A program made the position numbers and the translations under genes. Shown here piece by piece: positions 59,850-64,000 of a DNA stretch of 64,000 nt. Source of the DNA: Streptomyces caniferus (lineage in GTDB: Bacteria > Actinomycetota > Actinomycetes > Streptomycetales > Streptomycetaceae); assembly GCF_009811555.1 (NCBI RefSeq), contig NZ_BLIN01000004.1, positions 1-64,000 of the forward strand, written 5' to 3'. Each line of letters begins with the position of its first letter. Position 1 is the first letter of the stretch. The notes beneath the pieces are model-generated. The model was not told the origin of the DNA. It saw nothing but the letters and a program-made list of their open reading frames with translations, and did not search any database.

Positions 59850-59866
59850 CTGGTGATGGGCCCGAG

Positions 59867-60091
59867 CTACTCCTGGGCGGCTCTCGGCGGCCGGCCGCCG
59901 ACGTTCGTCCGGTCCCACCCCTTCTCCCACGTCACGACAGCGGCACGCTCCCAGACTCTGCCTGCCTTCGTCTGGGCGACCGGAGCGGGGAAGTCGGCGC
60001 GCGCCACCAGCTTGTTGGCCCGCTGGCGGCTCACGCTCAGCATCTCCCCGATCTCGGTGACGCCGACGTGCTCGGGAGGTGTGTTCGTCAT
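59867..60091 (-). CDS. AlpA/Xis-like HTH protein
   Basis: 74 residues: VGVTEIGEMLSVSRQRANKLVAR, then ADFPAPVAQTKAGRVWERAAVVTWEKGW, the MerR-like winged HTH of excisionases and AlpA regulators. No integrase is present in the window, so a regulatory role is more likely. ATG 60091. Divergent from the RRQRL gene across the quasi-palindrome at 60121. Confidence 0.8.
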   Translation of the reverse strand: MTNTPPEHVGVTEIGEMLSVSRQRANKLVARADFPAPVAQTKAGRVWERAAVVTWEKGWDRTNVGGRPPRAAQE

Positions 60092-60120
60092 GCCCTCGAG
60101 GATCGGGCCCAGGCCAAAAC

Positions 60121-60172
60121 CTGTCAACGCCTTTCGCCTGTAAACGTGTTGACAGGCGAAACCCGTTTACAG
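60121..60172. promoter_or_regulatory. 52-nt quasi-palindrome with four CTGTMAACG sites
   Basis: CTGTCAACG (60121) and CTGTAAACG (60138) direct, then GTTGACAG (60148-60155) and CGTTTACAG (60164-60172) inverted. Each pair is 17 bases apart, symmetric about 60146/60147. TTTCGCCTGT/ACAGGCGAAA lies nested inside. Located between divergent genes; probable operator for the Xis-like protein or another dimer. Confidence 0.65.
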
Positions 60173-60225
60173 CATGGTGGATGCGTACCGAGCGAGACCA
60201 CCACCTCACCCGGAGGCAAAAGCCA

Positions 60226-60639
60226 GTGCGTGCACGCGACTTCGACCCAACCGGTGAGCACCACGGCGGCCTCCCCACCTACCCCTGGCGGATGGCCCCG
60301 GCCAATGACGGCCTGGCCACCCGCCGCCAACTGCGCGCTCTCGGCCTGCGCATCGGCGGCCAGCCGATCGCCGCGCAAATCCTGTGCCGCAACGGCCGCC
60401 GGTACGCGTACCTCTACCGGATCGACCTCGCCAAGCCCGTGCGCCCGATGACGCTCGGCAAGGAGGCCGCGCTCGACAAAGCGATGGCAGCCCGCCAGAC
60501 CTGCCCTCGCTGCTCGCGCCGGTACTTCACGTGCCTCCCGCTCAAAACACTCGGCAACTGCCTGGAGTGCCACGACGGCACTCCCGCCGACCCGCGCACC
60601 TACATCGCTCCCCCGGCCAAGCACCGGCTGGCCGCCTGA
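60226..60639 (+). CDS. RRQRL-type zinc-binding protein
   Basis: 137 residues. TRRQLRALGLRIGGQPIAAQI, then AYLYRIDLAKPVRPMT, ALDKAMAARQTCPRC (Cys93, Cys96) and NCLEC (Cys112, Cys115) define the family found in Streptomyces plasmids and integrative elements. Function unknown. GTG start 10 bases after GGAGG; the upstream ATG 60181 is less likely. Confidence 0.8.
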   Translation: MRARDFDPTGEHHGGLPTYPWRMAPANDGLATRRQLRALGLRIGGQPIAAQILCRNGRRYAYLYRIDLAKPVRPMTLGKEAALDKAMAARQTCPRCSRRYFTCLPLKTLGNCLECHDGTPADPRTYIAPPAKHRLAA

Positions 60640-60657
60640 CCGAAAGGACCTCCGACC

Positions 60658-61122
60658 GTGCCCACCGACACCACCGACGAGACGATTCGCTACACCGCCG
60701 ACGTCGTCTTGCTCGCCGCCGGCAACGTCCTGCTGATCGAGCGGGGCTGGGACCCGTTCAAGGGCCAGTGGGCCCTGCCCGGCGGCCATGTGGACAGGGG
60801 AGAGACCAGCCTGGCCGCCGCGGCGCGCGAACTGGAGGAGGAGACCGGCATCACCGTCCCGGTCGCCGACCTCCGGCAGGTAGGCGCCTACGACGCCCCC
60901 GGACGCGACCCCCGCGGCCGGTACGTCAGCGTCGCCTACACGGCCACCCTGCCCTCACCCGTCTCACCGATGGCAGGGGACGACGCCACCGCCGCCCACT
61001 GGTGGCCCCAGGACGCGCTCCCCCACCTCGCGTTCGACCACGCCGAAATCCTCGCGCACGCGACTCGCTGCCTCCCCGCAGACGGGGGCCGTTCACCGGC
61101 TGCAGACCGCGGTACCTGCTGA
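60658..61122 (+). CDS. NUDIX hydrolase
   Basis: 154 residues with an intact Nudix box: GGHVDRGETSLAAAARELEE then ETGI (pattern G-x5-E-x7-R-E-x2-E-E-x-G). Upstream WDPFKGQWALPGG is typical. It hydrolyses nucleoside diphosphate derivatives; exact substrate open. GTG start with AAAGGA. Follows the RRQRL gene by 18 bases, same operon. Confidence 0.85.
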   Translation: MPTDTTDETIRYTADVVLLAAGNVLLIERGWDPFKGQWALPGGHVDRGETSLAAAARELEEETGITVPVADLRQVGAYDAPGRDPRGRYVSVAYTATLPSPVSPMAGDDATAAHWWPQDALPHLAFDHAEILAHATRCLPADGGRSPAADRGTC

Positions 61123-61248
61123 GACCTGACGCCTTGCCTGGTCCTCGCCCCGGCTCCCCGGATCGCCGGCTCCCGCGCCCGCCGACGAACCGCCGTCGGC
61201 AGGCGCACTCAACCTCGTCAACCAGATCACTATCTGAAGGGCCCCACC

Positions 61249-61824
61249 ATGTTCCTCATCATCCGTAGGCCCCAGCTCCGCCAGCAGCTCCGTCGGCTCT
61301 ACCGCTCGATGCATGAACTCCATGACCGGTCCGTCGCCGAGAAGCGCCGAGCCGACACCGCCGCCCAGGAGCTGGAGCAGCTGCAGCTCGCCGTCAATGT
61401 CTTCCGGCGCCAGAGCATCGAGATCCAGGCGACGATCTCCCGCCTGGACATCCGCGAGAGCGCGGAGGCGTGGGCCCTGGGCGCCCACATCATCGCCCTC
61501 CTGGACGGCCCCGTACCGCCCGGCCCGCCGCCCCGCTTCTGCCCCAGCTGTCAGATCGCCGACGTCGAGGACTACGACCTGCCCATCCCCCACACCGACG
61601 ACAGCGCCCCCTGTGCCCGCTGCCGCCGCTGCGGGCACAACTGGGCGCTGGACCCCGCCGCAGACGGCTGCTGTGCCGCATGCGGCGGCAGCGGCAATCT
61701 CGGCCGCCAGGGCCTGGACGACCCGCCCTGCCCCTGCATGACCCCCGAGCAGGACCACCTCCGCAGGATCCGCAGCGGAGCCAACGACCACGCCGGCATC
61801 GGCCGGGCCATCCCGCTCTCGTGA
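61249..61824 (+). CDS. Coiled-coil zinc-finger protein
   Basis: 191 residues. A long N-terminal coiled coil (about 10-70, LRRLYRSMHELHDRSVAEKRRA) precedes Cys sites FCPSC, PCARCRRCGHN, CCAACGGSGN and CPC. Such Cys4 sites suggest DNA or RNA contact. ATG with AAGGGG. The stop overlaps the next GTG. Unrecognised family. Confidence 0.65.
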   Translation: MFLIIRRPQLRQQLRRLYRSMHELHDRSVAEKRRADTAAQELEQLQLAVNVFRRQSIEIQATISRLDIRESAEAWALGAHIIALLDGPVPPGPPPRFCPSCQIADVEDYDLPIPHTDDSAPCARCRRCGHNWALDPAADGCCAACGGSGNLGRQGLDDPPCPCMTPEQDHLRRIRSGANDHAGIGRAIPLS

Positions 61825-62111
61825 CCGCCCGGCGCCTGCCCGCCGCCCTGCTGCTCGCGGCCGTGCCCGTCGCTGTGGCGACGGCCACCGCCGTGCTCAA
61901 GGCCGGCAACTGGTCGTTGTTCGTCGACCGGCACCGAATCGAGCTCACGCCCAAGGCCCGCCGCTCCTGTTCGCGCTGCCACGGAGAGGGCGGCTGGTGG
62001 GTCGGAGGCGCCTTCCCGGAGATGGAGGCGTGCGGCTGCTGGTCCGACCGGCGCGAGCTCCGTATCCGGCTCCTGCCCATCCCGGCCTGGCGGGACCAGC
62101 CCCCGTTCTGA
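61821..62111 (+). CDS. Small membrane/zinc protein, 96 aa
   Basis: N-terminal hydrophobic helix (LPAALLLAAVPVAVATATAVL), then RSCSRCHGEGGWWVGG and MEACGCW, a DnaJ-like CxxCxGxG zinc motif. GTG overlaps the previous stop (GTGA). Role unknown. Confidence 0.6.
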   Translation: MTARRLPAALLLAAVPVAVATATAVLKAGNWSLFVDRHRIELTPKARRSCSRCHGEGGWWVGGAFPEMEACGCWSDRRELRIRLLPIPAWRDQPPF

Positions 62112-62116
62112 CCGAC

Positions 62117-62147
62117 CCCGCCCCCGGCCACACAGGCCAGGGGCGGG
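62117..62147 (+). terminator. 8+4-bp hairpin
   Basis: CCCGCCCC and GGCC arms with their complements around loop ACACA, just after the 62111 stop. Confidence 0.6.
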
Positions 62148-62227
62148 ACCAGCGGGCGACCGCAGCACCGGCAAAGGCCGGCCGCCCGCTCCCCTTCACC
62201 CCATTCGAGATCAGGAGAGACACCAGC

Positions 62228-62734
62228 ATGCACCGTCCCGACGTCTTCGCCGCCCTGCTCGGACTGACCCGCGCCGGAAGCAAGATCGGAGATTTCTGGG
62301 TCCAGGACGATTTCTGCGCCCGCGTGAAGGGCGCCTCCGACGACCACCCGGTCACCTACGAGGACCCGCAGACGAAGGAGAAGTCCACCCACGGCACGGC
62401 CGACGGCCGCAAGGCGTGCCTGCACCACTGCCTGACCTACACGGCCACGCAGGCAATCGTCGCCGGGGCCGGCGCCCGCGCGCTCGGCATCCGGGTCCAC
62501 CCCGCCGCCGCGGCCGTCGCGCTGGCGGTGTCCTTCGGCACCCACTACGCCGCCGACCGCCGCGTCCCGGGCAAGGGCCTGCTGGAAAAGATCGCCACCA
62601 AGACCGGCAAGGGCAACTTCTACAAGCTGGCCGACTTCGGCATCAACGGCGCTTTCCACCTCGACAGCTCGTGGCACCACGGCTGGGAGACCGTCGCCGC
62701 CCTTATCGCCACCACCAAGGCCACCACGCGATGA
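62228..62734 (+). CDS. Hypothetical protein with membrane-like helices and conserved His
   Basis: 168 residues: CLHHCLTYTATQAIVAGAGARALG, AAVALAVSFGTHYAADRR, then DFGINGAFHLDSSWHHGWETVAALI. The order of His/Asp residues recalls DUF3307-type membrane metalloproteins; not verified. ATG 62228 after AGGAGA. Terminator follows. Confidence 0.6.
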   Translation: MHRPDVFAALLGLTRAGSKIGDFWVQDDFCARVKGASDDHPVTYEDPQTKEKSTHGTADGRKACLHHCLTYTATQAIVAGAGARALGIRVHPAAAAVALAVSFGTHYAADRRVPGKGLLEKIATKTGKGNFYKLADFGINGAFHLDSSWHHGWETVAALIATTKATTR

Positions 62735-62738
62735 CCGC

Positions 62739-62772
62739 GGGGGCGGCCAACGGACGTCACCTGGCCGCCCCC
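62739..62772 (+). terminator. 11-bp hairpin
   Basis: GGGGGCGGCCA pairs perfectly with TGGCCGCCCCC across 12 bases, 5 bases after the 62734 stop. Confidence 0.65.
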
Positions 62773-62853
62773 CTGCCTCCCCCCCCGCCGCCTGAGCAAC
62801 AGCCGTGCCTGTCCCGCCACTTGTGCTCTTGACCTGCAAGGAGAACGCACCTC

Positions 62854-63831
62854 ATGAACTCGCCGCTCCGCTCGAACCTGCCGGACAACGCGCTCGTGGT
62901 CTTGATCGGGGCCTCCGGCGCCGGGAAGTCCACCCTCGCTGCCACCTGGCCCGATACCCAGGTTCTCTCCCTCGACGCCCTGCGGGGTGACGTGAGCGAC
63001 GACCCCGGCTGCCAGGACGCGGACGTCACGAATGATGCCGCCGACGCGCTGGCTGTCATCCTGGAGCGCCGCATGGCGCGGCGCCTCAACACCGTCATCG
63101 ACGCGACCAACGTCGAACAGTGGGTGCGAGCCAACCTGATCGCCGCCGCCAAGCGGCACCAGATGCCCGCCGTCGCGTTGGTCGTCGCCAGCCCGGCCGA
63201 GGTCTGCGTCGACCGGCAGAAGCCGAGGCCGGCCAACCGGGCGGTGCCCGAAGACACCGTCCGCGCCCAGCACAAGGCGATGGTCGCCTCCCACGCGAGC
63301 CTCGCGTCGGAGGGCTTCAACCAGGTTCTGTTCGCCGACAGCCTGTACCGCCTGGAGCCCTACCTGCGGCGCCTGAGCGAGGCCCGCAACGCCGATCTCG
63401 GATTGGACGGCAGTGACGGCCTGGGCGACCTCCTCCTCCCCCGCCGCAGCTTTGGCCCGGAGATCTTGCGCATGTGGCGGTGGAAGCCCGGCTGCGACAT
63501 CGCGGGTGGTGACCGGGTGGCGGAGATCCGCCTCGGCCAGCAGTACCTCACCCTCGCCCTGCGGCAGAACGTCGACGGCAAGGGCGACGTCGGCTTCGAC
63601 GTCGCCCTGCCCTGCCCGTTCGACCCGGAATGCAAAAGCTACGCGTGGGCGCCCGCCTACAGCATCAGCTGCCTACATCGGGCGCTCAGCGGCGAGATGG
63701 ACGGCGACCCGGACACCGTCTGCCCCATCCACGGCGGGTTCGACGACATCGACCAGGAGACCGACGACCAGGACGACCCCGAAGGCCGCGCCGACCTGGA
63801 GCAGCAGTACGCCGACGCGGTCCGCGCGTGA
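62854..63831 (+). CDS. Polynucleotide-kinase-like ATPase
   Basis: 325 residues. P-loop kinase N-terminal: Walker A GASGAGKST (19-27), QVLSLDALRGDVSDD (acceptor site), VIDATNV, and PAEVCVDRQKPR lid-like region, the plan of T4 Pnk/Pnkp 5'-kinases. The last 150 residues are an unassigned domain with GDRVAEIRLGQQYLTLALRQ and CPFDPECKSYAW...C. Possibly nucleic-acid repair. ATG 62854 with AAGGAGA. Stop overlaps the next GTG. Confidence 0.75.
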   Translation: MNSPLRSNLPDNALVVLIGASGAGKSTLAATWPDTQVLSLDALRGDVSDDPGCQDADVTNDAADALAVILERRMARRLNTVIDATNVEQWVRANLIAAAKRHQMPAVALVVASPAEVCVDRQKPRPANRAVPEDTVRAQHKAMVASHASLASEGFNQVLFADSLYRLEPYLRRLSEARNADLGLDGSDGLGDLLLPRRSFGPEILRMWRWKPGCDIAGGDRVAEIRLGQQYLTLALRQNVDGKGDVGFDVALPCPFDPECKSYAWAPAYSISCLHRALSGEMDGDPDTVCPIHGGFDDIDQETDDQDDPEGRADLEQQYADAVRA

Positions 63832-64000
63832 GCCGCGCCGCCCCCGGGCCGCACCCGCTCACCCCGGCTGACCTCCCGGCCGGAGACGAGTGGTGGCGGC
63901 TGCCCGACCTGCCACCTGCCCATCCAGGGCGGGAGCGCCGGCCTCGCGGCGCACCGCCGCACCGTCCACACCCACCGCGGCGACCCTCGTACGCCGATCA
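63828..64000 (+). CDS. Start of a gene running off the window
   Basis: GTG 63828 overlaps the previous stop (GTGA). The first residues SRAAPGPHPLTPADLPAGDEWWRLPDL look real. After about 63900 a neighbouring frame reads CHLPIQGGSAGLAAHRRTVH, which looks better, so a base may be missing there or the gene simply ends later. Truncated by the window edge. Confidence 0.4.
   Translation, partial: MSRAAPGPHPLTPADLPAGDEWWRLPDLPPAHPGRERRPRGAPPHRPHPPRRPSYAD

Noticed and set aside
59867..60091. Integrated element with Xis and attachment site
   Set aside because: No integrase, no tRNA and no direct repeats that would mark att sites; the Xis-like protein is better read as a regulator.
57276..60278. 1000-residue leftward open frame opposite traB
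   Set aside because: Composition is a mirror of the traB codons; traB has Walker motifs and a winged helix.

Overview
The window is very GC-rich, with short intergenic gaps, frequent GTG starts and gene families typical of Streptomyces: HTH-TPR regulators, DUF6192, DUF6233, RRQRL zinc proteins, tap/tpg and FtsK-type TraB. An adjacent tap-tpg pair (telomere-associated protein and terminal protein) shows that the DNA belongs to a linear replicon. Together with a plasmid-type conjugation block this suggests a linear plasmid, or a chromosome arm carrying one. No telomere, rRNA, tRNA, CRISPR array, integrase or intact transposase was seen.

Layout. 1-9.5 kb: terminal-replication region, with an incomplete membrane protein gene, a second tpg with an apparent C-terminal frameshift, a CoiA-like nuclease, an unknown gene, a possible mobile remnant, then tpg and tap. 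9.5-24 kb: defence/addiction-like accessory region, with an endonuclease VII-type HNH protein, a lipoprotein, a Tap-like HTH regulator divergent from a double-domain zeta-type kinase, a STAND NTPase with TPR-like C-terminus, an HTH regulator, an AbiEii-type nucleotidyltransferase pair, a VapBC-like pair and small Streptomyces-specific families. 24-29.6 kb: a compact lasso peptide cluster (HTH-TPR regulator, precursor, cyclase, B1, B2 and a PIMT-like methyltransferase). The precursor core has a Gly1-Asp9 ring with Asp6-Thr7 inside it, which predicts an aspartimide-modified lasso peptide. No exporter gene is present.

30-46 kb: 2H phosphoesterase plus regulator, small paired genes, a sigma-like protein and zinc-finger HTH regulator, a secreted HNH protein, Ku, several unrecognised proteins, a scar of truncated genes at 40.5-41.1 kb (GIY-YIG tail, antitoxin plus cut RelE-like toxin, possible DciA-like piece), and an 877-residue HTH/zinc-ribbon protein followed by a gene-free 0.9 kb stretch. 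46.9-59.6 kb: conjugation module. A GntR-UTRA-acetyltransferase regulator with palindromic operators faces a long rightward block of small genes separated by recurring structured leaders. Membrane proteins, a GIY-YIG protein, a Gly/Ser-rich linker protein and an FtsK-type TraB translocase follow. 59.8-64 kb: an AlpA/Xis-like regulator divergent, across a 52-nt quasi-palindrome, from an RRQRL zinc protein, NUDIX hydrolase, small zinc/membrane proteins and a polynucleotide-kinase-like ATPase.

How it fits: tap/tpg would maintain the ends, Ku could join them, the 46.9-59.6 kb module would move the replicon, the toxin-antitoxin-like and NTPase genes would protect it or make it addictive, and the lasso cluster is the metabolic cargo. 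Function calls rest on motifs read by eye; no database search was possible.
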